Positions 40,123 to 52,300 of a stretch of DNA of 64,000 bases are shown one piece after another (the stretch's first letter is position 1; each line of letters opens with the position of its first letter). The notes beneath the pieces are model-generated. The model saw only the letters and a list, made by a program, of their open reading frames with translations, was not told the DNA's origin and made no database searches. The stretch is from Paracyclopina nana (lineage: Eukaryota > Arthropoda > Copepoda > Cyclopoida > Cyclopettidae). The DNA lies in contig JAGUCH010000005.1 in the NCBI GenBank assembly GCA_019096065.1, positions 4,216,001 through 4,280,000 on the forward strand, in the 5' to 3' direction. Made by a program: the position numbers and the translations under genes.

Positions 40123-43100
40123 TTACTCGTCCGACTGTGGGCTCTTGCTCTTGGCAAACAAGTAGTACAGCCAATAGGCTAGATTGAAGACTGCGAAAAC
40201 GAGCGGGAAGATGAAGCGAGATATGACATCGATCCTCTTGGCGCGAGACGGAAACTTGGACAGTATGTTGTGAGTGCGACAGCACGAGATCACTGGCCGC
40301 AGCCAATTCAGGCCCCACGGCAGCGGTGCATAGGGCGGGGGCCCATAGTGCAGCGGTACACCGCCTGGCAGGCCACTGGCGCCGAAAGAAACACTGGGGG
40401 GCATGTGGGGAAAGCCACTGTGGATTTCACATCCTCTCAGCCCCTCGCCACCCGACCCGGAGAGCATGTAGGCCAGAGCACTTGTCGACCCAACGTGGGG
40501 CAACGATGAAGAGTAGCCGCCCAGCTCAGGGCTTGGGGCATGCTGATGTGGATATGCGGTTGTGGTCTTTCGAAACGAGTCGTCCATCTCGGCCCTGAGA
40601 GAGTTTCTCGTGTCGTTGCGCTTTTTCTGCAAAACGAATCCAAAGTTATGCCTTTCGACGCATTAAGAAAGATTCTGTGTTTGCCGTACCAGGGAAAAGC
40701 CAGGAATACCGTCGATCACGTCGCTGTTACCGATGTGGTTCATCGACGATACGTTATTGGCAGGGGTGTTTGATCCAGAGGCAGGTGTTGCTGTCATCCC
40801 TGGAGGCCCTGATCCTGGAGGTATTTGCTCCATATCGGCGTGCTCAAGTTCCCATTGGCGTCGGGCCCGCTCATTCCTCTCGCGGGCCCGATCACGTTGC
40901 ATATCCGACCTTGAGGCGTAATTGACCAAGGCAAACTCGAGCAGTGCGCAAAAAACGAAGCACTGACAAACCTACAAGATATGATGAATTGTTATCGTTA
41001 CAATCAGAGAAAGCTGTATTGTCGGAAATGCATCAGTTCAATGTGCAGGGATTTAGCAAAGGCTCTTCCTGGCTTGTGCTCACTGTAATAGTGGCCTCAG
41101 CAGTGCATGCAAACAAGCATTGCTTCTTGCGGGTTAAAGGCTTCTCAAATGCTTTCAGCATCAACAGCCTGCCCATCCAAGTGAACCGACCTGCGCCATT
41201 TGGCACTTGGCAAGGAGACAAAGAGTTTACCTCCCCCCTTTATTTACTCTGCCAAGCATAAACATACTAAATGAAAACTGACTTTTTCCCGGGCTAGCGA
41301 AGCAGCAAATTATTGAATAATAGCTTTTTCCTGTTTTTGAGAGGTGTTTCATTCGATTTGGCGTCAGCTAGGCAAGAAAGGGGGAGGCTTTTGTTACGTT
41401 AGAATGGTCTTTGTACTTACTCCTGTCCACACATCAATGGCTTTTGTGTAGGAGACAGGTGGTAGCTGAGCATTGATGCCAGAAGTTTGCGTGGACATGG
41501 TGAGCAAGGTTGTCACTCCCAAAGAGACACGGGCTGGGATGGCATTTTGATCCAGCCAAAAGCTCACCCAGGACACAATCACCAGCATGCAACAAGGAAC
41601 GTAAATGGTGAGCATGTAGTAGGAGAACTCGCGCTTGAAAATCAACTCCACCTTCAGGCAGCTGTATTTTCCTGTGGAAAGAAAAAAATCCAATTTGGCT
41701 CTCAAATCCTTCGTGAAAGCTTAATTCCATCATGTGCTGCTGCTGCTGCGGTACCTGTGTTAGTTATAACATCACAGTAGGCACTTTTGTACTGTTCCAG
41801 AGTGAATCTGGGAAGATGAAGCCCTGGTACCACCTGCACAGGATCCTTCTCCTTCCATTGATATATCAGATCGTCTTTGGCCCAGCCATCTGAAAGCAGA
41901 CTAATTAGTCGATACAGTCCGCTTGCACTCTTCCTCTGAACTTCTTACAGCTAGCAATTTGAAGAACGCACACTTGTTTATCAAGGGGATAGAGCCTCAG
42001 GTCCATTGGGCAGGCCAGCGTGAGAGAAATTCTGGAAACAGCATAATGAAAACTAGCTGGCCATTAAATTGAACCAAAGCTGCCTAAGGCATAAACATTC
42101 CTTGAGGCCAATTATAAAGGCCCCAATTCGTCAAGCATTGTCTTGGCTAACGCTGAATACGTACCTTATACTGTAGAGAATTTCGCCATCTGGAAATATT
42201 CTAACATAGACGTTGGGAACGATGATCTCGTGCTTGCGAGCTTCTTTCTCATTGCGGAAGAACGTGTCGGGCATCCATACCTTTGTTGGGTCTGTCAGTG
42301 TCAGATACTTGAGCCGACCTAAGCAAACATGGAGATAGAGAGAGGTGAAATCTGCTGCCAGCCAAACTGGCCTTTTTTGCACCAACGTTGTGCTTGAAGA
42401 ACTCTCGTCAAACTTCAGTTTGCATTAAAGGGCACTATTTTTAATCCTAGCCTACTTTGCATTAGTTGGAAAATTATTCTCAATGGGAGTGCATGATTTT
42501 TGAGGCATACTATTTATTGCATAGTGATATCAAGGTACTATATTTACCCTGTGTGTCGTCATGGTAGCGAAGTCGCTCATCGTTCCATTGTTCACGGAAT
42601 GTTACCTGGACACTGTATTCCTATAATGAAAGACATGCCATTGGTTTTTTGCTGCGATATTAATCAGGAGCTTCAATGCTAATGTGTATGCTCGTGAAAT
42701 TAATTGTCTTGGATGTGCTTTATCATGCCTTTTACTGAAACGAAGAGAAAGTCTGGTACATGTTCATACTATATCCAACCATTGCATCCAGAAGAAGTAG
42801 CTGCATGCATATTGTTCTTGCTTAGGTAGACAATACTGGTGTAATTGACATTCATGCATTTCAGCAGTGCTGCGCACCTACACAATATAGCATGCAAGAA
42901 GGCAAATACTAGACCATCAAAAAGGTAATAGCATTACACTGTCATAAAAACAAGAGGGAATGTGCTTGGAGAAAAAGCAATTGGGACAATGGACGAAGTT
43001 TATCTTTTCTGGCGAAAGCAATAGCTTGCAATCACCAGGTGCGGGGAAGACAGGCTTTTGCTCAAGGAAATTGAACCAATGTGATGAGGCATCAAAAGTC

Positions 43101-46100
43101 TAGTCGTTACAGTCAGGTTTATAGTACGTTTTACTTAGTGGGTTTTCCTAAAAGAGCTCAAATTGAATTGGAGGCTAAGCACCGTTTCCGTACAGAACGT
43201 ACATATATCGTAAGAGTGATTTTTGGACATTTCAGCTGTGCAAGGAAGTCTTTTCATATTGCCATCTTTTTGGGGAAAGTCAAAGCTAAGAAAACTTCCT
43301 TTATGACGACTCTGCTGATGACAGCCAATATAATGCCAAAGCATGCCCTTTAAGCCCAACAAGTTCAGCCTTTTGTAGGAATTTTTTCTAAGCCCATGAG
43401 TCTAATATGGGAACTTTTTTAATTTCCTAAAACTATCATTGATGGTTCAGAGGTAAGAAGAACTCTCAAATGGCGGGATAGAAGTACAAATATCCCGTTC
43501 ATGCGGCAAATGTGCTTTTCGTAAAGCAAAAACTTGTCCTGAATCAAAGGAGATTCCTCTTAGATAGTTGACACCAATTCCTTGCAGAAAAGTTCAGGGG
43601 AAAAACGTTCAATCTTTTCAGATGTACGTTAAAATTACTCTTGCTAAAATCCCCAGAGTAAAGCCCGGTTCCAACACGGGATATCAGCATAGTGTAGTAC
43701 GGTAAACCAGTTAAGTCAGGTTGAGCTGAGCGCGCGAGCTAGCTGTGACCAGACTATGCTAAAAAGTCAAGTTACGTCTCCTGACTATGCTAATTTTCCT
43801 TGTTGGAACCGGGCTTCAATTAAGAAAAATTCTCATTAGCAAATCTTGGCCAACAATCACATGTTTAGCGCTGAAATCTATGGCATTTATGATTGTTTCA
43901 CTTTTTTCACTAAAATCATCAGATGTTTACTTTAGGTTTTGCCATTGAAGTTATCAAAAGTTAAGTTAAGGAAAAAATAGCTATCCAAACGCTCAACATT
44001 TCAAGCAAAGCAACTGCACCTTTTAAATGTTGAGCGAAATAACTGGTTTTCGTTGCATAATTTCGCTCAACATTCACAAAAAGCAGCTGCTTTGCTTGTA
44101 ATGTTGAGCATTTTCTTTGGATTTTTCACTTTAGCTTAACTATATCTGGCAATACGAGAACGGCCTAGTTTCTTAATTTTCTCAAGGGCGTTCTCATATC
44201 GCATTTTAGTTAACCAAAGATGAAACTGGTTTGACCAAACTGACAGTCAGCATTCTTGTAGTGTTTAGTTTAACCATAATTAGATTGGTTAAACTTACAT
44301 CAGTTTTGGTTAGGCCAAACTGCGATATGAGAACGCCGTATTTTGGTCATTTATTGCTATGTCGTCAACTGTCTATTTCATAACATGCTTGTTGTCTGGT
44401 GATAGCGAGTACACATTAGTATTCCGTGTCCGCTTGTTCAGGCTCTTACTTCTGTCAGGAAATCATAGTTAGGAGAAAATCTATAAATACTTAGATTTTT
44501 TAAGAGAACAATGCAATGTGCGCGTTATTTCGCATTTATTACTAGATAAAGAACAAAATGGGTATTTAATTTCAGGATCGACCTCGTCGCCCACAAATAA
44601 CTAAAAAAGTGTTAGCTGTGTGCCTCACTCGAAAATATCAAGACCCATTAACTCCACCTAAATTACGGAAAGTGACTTTTTAATTATCCTTCGCTCTCTG
44701 AGTTTCTATTTCGGTAACAAACCGCAATGAGAAGATATTTCGAATGTGAATTGAGCCCAACATTTAGATACCAAAAAGATCACAAGCAATGATTGCTATC
44801 CTTTCAAAACCCTAAGGCTCGTTTTGAAACAAACCCTTGAATTTCATTTCAGTTTCTCTCTTGTTGCTTTTTCTGCTCCTGTTTCATTAAGGGAAGAAAG
44901 ATGTAAAACTTTTAGTAAGCAGTCCGAAACAGGGCTTCGCGAGAAAGAATTCACTTTGCCCAAATTACAAAAGTTTACGACAAGTTGGAACGTCCATTCG
45001 CGCGCGAGCAGTCATCCAAAATGAACACAATAATTATGCCAACGCCTCCCAATTCTTCTCCACCTTCTATTTCGTGGACGTAAAAATTCATTAGATGTTG
45101 TGAGTTTTTGTCGCAGTAGATTAATGTTGTGACGTTTCTTTTTCATGCCTGTTCTGTCAGGCCTCTACCAGTACTCAAAACGATGATTCGAAACACATAA
45201 CAGAAGAGGTGGGAACTAATGAACGGCTGTTGCAGCAGCTGTGAGCACGATCTTTTGAAACACATAGCCCAAGAAAGGAGAGTTGAAAGCAATAAGGTGC
45301 TTAAGCATGGAACCCGAACAAAGTTGCGAGCCTATGCTGATGTTTCCTCGTTTCATCCACATAGGCGGCTACTCACCATTTTGTAATCATCAATTTTGCT
45401 AATGGATCTGATCATGGTGTTCACGTAGACGATAGTAGGCCCATCCATGCCTTCCACACTAGCGGCATATCCTGCATTTGGAGGTGCAATCAACAATGTT
45501 AACTAATTTTAAGGGGTAGAAATTGTTCTGCTCAATAGCAACACGCAGTTAAGCCCTTTTTTTGTTCCACTCTTTCTGCTTTCTTGGACCATCCGTTTTG
45601 CTTGTTGTAGTATGGTCTGTATTTTTTATCAGGTCTACACACGAGTCGGTTCAGTAATTAGTTGGGTCTTGGTGTGTGAGTAATTTAACAACGTGATAAG
45701 TATTTGCATCCTTGGGTGCTGCTACGTTTTACGTGGAGTTTGAGGAGGTTTTGTTATTTAGGGATGAGGAGTGTTACTCAACACAGAGAATTAATGAGTA
45801 TTCATGGTTCCAAATTGGATTAATATATCTTTACACTCGCTTTTTTAACACCTTGGTGCAGCATTACTTTCACAAATCCGAAGAGAAACTTGAGCCTAAC
45901 TACGTAAAATAGCAGATGTATGTAGGTTTATAGTTGTAAGTCTATTTAAGGTGGTTGTAGCTACACATTCAGAGCAATATGAAAATTTTATAAATGTGAA
46001 GTGAAGCGGCCAAAGTGGTAGAATTACGCCTTTTTTTAAGAAAAATTATTACTATCAAGTACACACCACATAGTAGCATTAGATACGGTTAGAAAGTAAT

Positions 46101-46303
46101 TCAAGAGAATCATGAAAACCAATGAAAAAAATTGGAAGGTGAGAGTTTATGTGCAAATTGGTAGAACGATGATTTTTTTTAAATGCGACTGCTTCGTCTG
46201 GTGCCAGCTACACCAAGGAAGCGTGGCCCCCTTACCATCTTAACATCATCTATTCTTGAAATGGTTCTCAAGTAAATGTTCACATTTATTGTAGCGGGAC
46301 CAT
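40123..46303 (-). CDS. GluCl: Glutamate-gated chloride channel subunit (5' exons missing)
   Basis: Exons from 5': alternative 3a 46303-46236 or 3b 45471-45377, then 42620-42548, 42318-42165, 42031-41949, 41889-41755, 41671-41421, 40971-40690 and 40626-40123. All phases agree and give 494 codons after exon 3. Visible features: loop [18 protein letters not shown]; the Cys-loop [15 protein letters not shown]; a second Cys pair (SAYC and YSC) typical of GluCl; M1 [20 protein letters not shown]2 preceded by PAR, the anion-selectivity motif; the M3 start AIDVWTG; and M4 [20 protein letters not shown] before the end SPQSDE. It is a pentameric receptor of the neuronal or muscle membrane and the target of avermectins. 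The M3-M4 loop has an Arg/Glu-rich start and a Gly/Pro-rich second half. M3 is unusual (see findings). The signal peptide and first ligand-binding exons were not found; they may lie in the repeat-rich DNA upstream or outside the window. Confidence 0.93.
43661..43816. mobile_element. MITE, AGCCCGGTTCCAACA family, copy A
   Basis: The element begins AAGCCCGGTTCCAACA and ends TGTTGGAACCGGGCTT. The internal part GATATCAGCATAGT near the left end is partly mirrored as ACTATGCTAAT near the right end. The flanks TAA and TCA differ by one base and may be a decayed 3-bp duplication. Copies B, C and D lie at 59996, 60163 and 60513. Confidence 0.8.
43959..44141. mobile_element. Palindromic MITE, 183 bp
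   Basis: The left end AGTTAAGTTAAGG and right end CTTTAGCTTAACT are inverted. Inner blocks GCTCAACATT..AAGCAAAGCA and TGCTTTGCTT..AATGTTGAGC are also inverted, and the centre carries a second pair of GCTCAACATT motifs. No coding capacity. Confidence 0.7.
44187..44337. mobile_element. MITE with GGCGTTCTCATATCGCA ends
   Basis: The 17-base end GGCGTTCTCATATCGCA is mirrored exactly by TGCGATATGAGAACGCC at the other end. Inner arms carry GTTAACCAAA and TTTGGTTAGG. No coding capacity and no clear target duplication. Confidence 0.7.
45377..45471 (-). CDS. GluCl: GluCl alternative exon 3b
   Basis: This 95-nt exon lies between an AAATGCAG acceptor and a GTGAGT donor. It encodes nine extra residues (GYAASVEGM) and then [20 protein letters not shown] followed by YKM. 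The shared part aligns without gaps to exon 3a. Entry and exit phases equal those of 3a, so each can substitute for the other. Confidence 0.85.
46236..46303 (-). CDS. GluCl: GluCl alternative exon 3a
   Basis: This 68-nt exon lies between a TTTTTTTAACAG acceptor and a GTAAGG donor. It encodes (D)[22 protein letters not shown], the first beta-strand region of the ligand-binding domain in GluCl. It enters with one carried base and leaves in phase 0, so it can join directly to the exon at 42620. Confidence 0.85.
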
Positions 46304-49300
46304 CTGTTAAAAAAAGAACATTGCACGGGTTAACTAAATTGGGTGTTAGATCATCTGATGCTTCTATTTCCCACTTGATTTGTAGCTAAGGCGAATGCCT
46401 TTTGAACGGATGAAAGTGAAACGCCAACCTAAGCTTGATTTATTTTTTTTCACTTCAGTACTTCTTCTCCTATCATCCTCTGTGCTTTCAGAGGATTTGT
46501 TTTTCGAAGCTAAGTGGCGGCGGCCGCGAGCTTGGAGAAGAAATATGTTCGCTAGCTAAAACTCTTTTTCCAAGGCTCCCTAAATTGACACCAATAGTTT
46601 ATGGTACCTGTGTCGTTTTTCCCAGATGGCCGGATTCGTTTGTCGTATCCTTTTCCCAGGATAGAATCAAGCACCTGCTTCTCTTTTTGTCGATAGTTGA
46701 CTTTTTCTATTCGAGACCTGCAAGCAAAGGAGACACTTTTTGTTATCGGGGATGTTTGTAGACTTTCTTAATAAAGCCTAATGTACTTAAGCTACAATGG
46801 TCTGTATAGTGCGAAGGACGTTTCTCGCTGATTGCTACACCTCAGGGCTTTCATGCCAGAATTGCTCAATTCCGCTCGTGTGTGTATTTCTTGCGAATAA
46901 TAGACTTGCTGTCACTTTCATAGAAGATGATCATGATGTACTATTGCCATTCCTCGGTGAGCTTCCTCCATAAGTTTTTCCTCCAACTTGTCGTTCCTAA
47001 TTCGGACTGTAATGGCTGTCAAAACCATTATTAGTGCTTGAAGGACTAATTGCACATTGTATGTGTTCGTAATTGCCTAAGTGGTTTTGAGTTCACTGTT
47101 TTAAAAGGTTTTCCATTAGCTTTCCTTTTCAAGTTGATGGGGAGAACGGAAAAGAGCAGGAAAACTGGAAAGCGATATTCTTTGCACTTGCATATTTGAC
47201 TGTTATCCAATAGTAAGGCTTACAGCAATCTCCATGCCCTGCTTACCACCACATATCGATTTCACTGGAATCAATTTCTGCTGCAACATGTAAGTCATCT
47301 TCATTTTTGTGATCTCCTACGCTACAATCTTGCCAAAATCCATTATTTATTTGCTAGCTTAAGATTTTCCCATAAGGTTTATGGTATTGTGTTGCCTTCC
47401 TAGGCATGTGAACTTTCAATGCCTCTATTTGATTTCAGCCTGGAAAGGCTTGCGTGTGATGATATCATGCGTCTTTTTAACCTCCACTTTTTGACTAAGG
47501 ACCTTCAAGACTGCAACTTTTTTAAATTAGCAGGAGTTCACATGAGCTTTCTTTACTAGAGTGAAGTATTTCATTTAAGGCTTGAAAACCACATGCTAAC
47601 AACAACTCTTTGTCTGCCTCTTGGTTTTTGTTCTTCATGCACAACCTCTTCATGTTGGGTTGGTATGTATCGACTGTCTATGATCAATCATGAATCCTTA
47701 TGTCTACGAGATAGCCCTTTTGCCTCAAACTAGAACATAAATAGGTAGTATATCTGACCCTGAAAAAATATGGGAGAGATGGTTCTTGTGTGCTGGTTCC
47801 CGACAGTTTGTCTATTGCCTTTTTGGGCCCTAGAGACTCGAGTCGGCGATGGGTTACTTTCTTGTCCTTTCTTTCGACTTCGGTAGCTTCTAGGCGCAAC
47901 AAATGAGGACGAAGCTTGTACTCTACTACTTCTACCTCAGCTAGGACAAACCTTCGAATTTGGAAAGAAGTAGGAAAGGGGCCGCCATATGATCATTAAT
48001 CTGCTTTCCCAGAAGAAGAACTACTATGCCACAACTATGTGCGTCTTGAGTAGAGAGCAGAATAGCTTGTATAAGTAGTCTGGAAAAAAAACTCGGCTGC
48101 TGCCAGGAGTAGGCTGAAAGTAGTATCTCGTAAGATGATGAAGAGATGGCATTTGCTTTTTTGGTGTTGATGAATTGATCGCTTCTACCGGCCTCGAGGC
48201 CATTTTGTTCTCAAGATTGGTAGGAAATGCGCATCCACGCAGTAAAAAAGCGTCATCTAAAATGGATGATCCGAGAAAAGTTGGCTTTTAGGGCTGAGTA
48301 GCGATGCTAGAATGCTACCTAGCTGCCTACCAGCCTGAGCCTGCCTGCAGGTATTATAGTAAATCTACTCCCACAGCAGTTGCTACTCTAGGAACTTTTC
48401 AGACCCTTCAAGAAAAAGTGAAAAGTTTTCAACTTTTTTCCCTAAGTAGTAGCCTACACCTTAACGGGGTCTTTGCTAAAGCCATGAGTATTTCCTGTGT
48501 GTCTTCTGCGGCGTGAATTAGTTTTTTTCTGCGCCAAGTGGAGTACTCAAAATTGCAGCAACTTTACTAGCCAGCTTCTCTCGCAAGCCAGCAAAAAATC
48601 TGTCACTGGCATTGTCACTGCCTGACAAGTGTACCTCACAAAATGTAGTTGCTAGAATATCTATTTGTCCAACGGAGAAGCTTTCTAACAGGCTAGCAAA
48701 AAAGTGGAAATGCGGTTGTAGCAAGTGAAGCACTTAATTTACTTCAGGAAAAGAAAGTAGCGTAGTACAATTATTTTTAAAAAAGGCATATATACGTTGC
48801 TATAGAGGATCGTCTTTTATCACTGTTTTGGTATGCAGCGGTTGAATTTATCGATTATTGCTTTTCATGTTGCCCTAAAAACGTCTACATCAACTTGGAT
48901 TAGCTTCAGTTTTTTCATCTCAAAAAAATTCTTTAATTTAGCTTTCATCGAAAATTATTATTGCCTTGGGACATGGCATCCAGTAGCTGACCAGGAGCTA
49001 CTGAAAGTGTGAAAAGGTGCAGTTTTTGCTAATTCCCTCGAGAATTGTGTGAAGAAAACAAAAAACGGCTAGCTCACGGCATTGATAAAGATAGCTAAAA
49101 GAGACTTTTATGGCCAAGGTCAATGTCAAGACAGGCCTAAGGGACGACCTTAAAAGCACAACACTGCTAATTTTTGTTTTTGGCAATCTTAGCTAAAATT
49201 AGCCCGCAAGTTCTGCCATGGATACACAAACTGATCCACTCAAATTTATGGCTTGCACTTTTTGTATTCTGAAGGCATTTATCAATAGGAGCAAACTGTC

Positions 49301-52300
49301 TCACCAATGCAAACTTCGACAATCGATATCAACATCTTGCATGGCTATTGAGAAACCATTGAAAAAGGGAAAAGAACCGAGGAGAACACACACACGCGAG
49401 ATCAAAGGGCTGCTGCTCAGTTGCGGCATCTATTTCAGGTTACACTAACCCAGATTCAAAAGGAATTGTTGTAGAAGAGGCGAACAGATACATCTCTCAC
49501 CATCAGCTACAACAGCCATGGGCACACACAATGCAATGCAAAGAAATCGTTCGGATATGGGGCGGTTCACTGCATAAGTAGGCATTGCACTGTATGCATA
49601 TGTTTTTGTGGCCCGAAGGATCTATTGGTGAAGAAGTAGTAGTACTTACCAAGCAGATTTCTCCAGGAGGCACAATATGATGGCCACTTTTACCAGCAAA
49701 GAGAACCTGGTGGTTGTGCAGCTCGTGACAGGAAGAAATGGCGTGGACCACATCTTTCATCAAGGCGCTGCGCTCTATTATCACGAGATATCAGCTAGTA
49801 GGAAATCCTGCTAGTACAACCGCGAAGTCCTCTAATGACACACACTTGATGAGGGAGCATAGATGATGGACGGATCAGGCGACAGCAGTGAAAACTGGCT
49901 CGTAGCTAAAGATGACGGCGCTTTTTGTCATAAGGAGCTCATCATCTTGGTAGAGGTGGTGGTGAGTGGGCTGTTGCACTTAACACTTGCGCCAAAAGAG
50001 GTCTTGACATGACTACCTTACTACAGCCACCTAGCTAGCGAGCTCGGTGCTGCGAAGCAGTATCCTCCTCGACAGTTCGCCGTCGTCGTTTGTCGTCATT
50101 GGGTCTTTGCGGTGCGTGAAGCGAACAGTTCTTCTTCCTCTTGAGGCTCTTTCTCGTCGGCCTTCCTCCAAAGCACGACGGCCTCGCGGAGGCAGCAGCT
50201 TTCATAACAGAGCAGCTCTTTAAAGAGGAGGCTGCTGCTCGCTCTTCTAACAATATACTAACTTAGCTTTGCTCCTTCGAACCAAGGCCATCGTCGTGTT
50301 GTACGTAGCATAGCCGGCCGCCGCGGGGGAGGCTGGTGAAATTACCGGGAGGGCTTTTTAAGCGCAGCCTGCTGTACACCTAATAAGATTCCTTTTCAAT
50401 CTTGTTTCTGCTGTCGCATTGGACATTCCCCAGGCTACGCTGTTTTGCCGTTGCCCTTGGGCCAGAATTATCAGGCGGATCTTGTTGTAATAAGGCATGC
50501 GAGTTGTCAGAACTGAGGGGGCCTCTCAAGTACATAGCCATACAGGAGTAGCAGTGTTTGGTACCTTTGCTTGCATGTACAACTTATCAGTGAAATGCAC
50601 AATTCTTCAAGAAAGTTCTGCGAACTTTGTCCTCGTTGTCCGTCGTACGTATTGCTGCCAGTTCGCCGTCCCTCTGAGCAGTGAAATGCATATTTGTTTA
50701 GTATCTACATCTTACAAAATTGCACTTCTACGGGCTTTGAGGAAGCTCCTCAAATGAGATGAAATCTTTCATAGAAATACCGGCAGTCTATTTATGGGCA
50801 TCTAAGATGGCTTTCCCTGAGTTAATTGCCAATTTCATTCCTGCGGAATATCTTGGCATTTGGGAATCTTCTTGCGGATGGTAGACAGCTATTTTTAATG
50901 TCAATTTTCCATGTTAAAGCCAATGATGCAGTCAGCTTTCGTTCGACAGAAAAAAAACAAACAGGTTTGGCCCTTTTTATTTAATTCCTCATTTGACATG
51001 TCTTTTAAGATTTCAGGAGCTATCCAAGTTTTCTGTAGCCAACGCAATTGTCCACGGCTACACTCGCGGGATTGAATGCGTGCTGGTTGCTGCTTTTTAA
51101 TTCCTTGTAGAATTGCGTAACCTCGGGGCAAAGTTGGTGTCGCTTCATCATATTGAATAGAAGCACTGCTGGTGTAATAGCCAAGGCCAAAGCCATAACT
51201 ATAATAAGAGAGTCTTAGAGCTTGTAGTAAGTCAACAACGTTGTATTACAGTTGTCAAGATCAATCGGAAAGGTGCCTGATTGTTTTTCCTCAGAGACGG
51301 ACGTCTTTCATAATGGTGCAAAAGAAGGTCATCTACAAAGTGCTCTCTACAAGACGAAAACTATCGGGGAACTTTAGCTGCTACAGACAAAGAAAGAAAC
51401 ACAACTTGTTCTCGGTTCAGACCTTTTGAAAGGACAAATTTGCAGGGTGCTTCTTGAAATTGACTTTTTTCAGGCTAATTTTGGCATATCTTCTCTCTCT
51501 CTCTCTTGCCAGAAAGATATCTTTCTTTTATCAGTCTTCTAAAGCAGTCAAAAGTCCAATTTTCCTGATTTCTGAGCCAGCTGGTGTATTTTTGCAATAT
51601 CAGCTTGGCCCCGCTTTTTCCTGTGCAAAAGGTCACGAATCTGACCGGAAAATTTCTGGCAGTGAAAAATTCAACATGGTGTGAAATATGTCTGGCGCCT
51701 GGAATGTTATGGAAAACAGCAGCTGCAGATTCCAGGCCTTTCAGACAGCTTTCATGCATCTTACAGTTTTGCATTGGCCTGACAATTTAGCCTTTAGAGG
51801 CATACACAAGTAAGTGCTTTTATATACTCATACTTTTGATCCTTTTCTTCATAGTAGTATTGGCAAGTGGCCCTTTTTAGACTCGACTCTTCTGAAGCCT
51901 GTCGTCTGAAATGTGATCAACATTTATCAGCTGCTTCTGAAGAGGGCCAACCATCATCCTTTATGAGTGCTCTTGCCAGTGTAGCCTCTCGACATTTGAT
52001 CAGGGCTATATAGAGCTGACCCAGTCAAGGAGGAGGGATTCTCTTGACAAATCGGCAACCTTCATGCAAAAAATGCTCAAAACTTCAGTAGAATATTAGT
52101 TGGCTTGTGTGAACATTTTATTGCGCTATTAATTAAAGAAAGCAGCATGCAACAACCGCAACGAGCTCGACGAAAAAGCAGTGTAATATCCAAAAAAAAG
52201 TCACGTGTACTGCTGGTTGTAATCAAGCCTGAAATTAGGAAAAAAATGATTGCATTCAGAATAGCCTGTTCTCGTAGGTGCTTTTCCCCCTACTCTACCC

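Larger units (their letters stand above)
42621..45376. other. GluCl intron packed with MITEs
   Basis: This is the intron between exon 3b and the next coding exon. It carries three short inverted-repeat elements in a row (43661-43816, 43959-44141 and 44187-44337). I found no third copy of exon 3 in it. Confidence 0.6.

Noticed and set aside
49503-49784. Minus-strand ORF ending at a GTAAGT donor, considered as a GluCl first exon
   Set aside because: It has no signal-peptide character and no match to the GluCl N-terminus; a non-coding leader exon remains possible.
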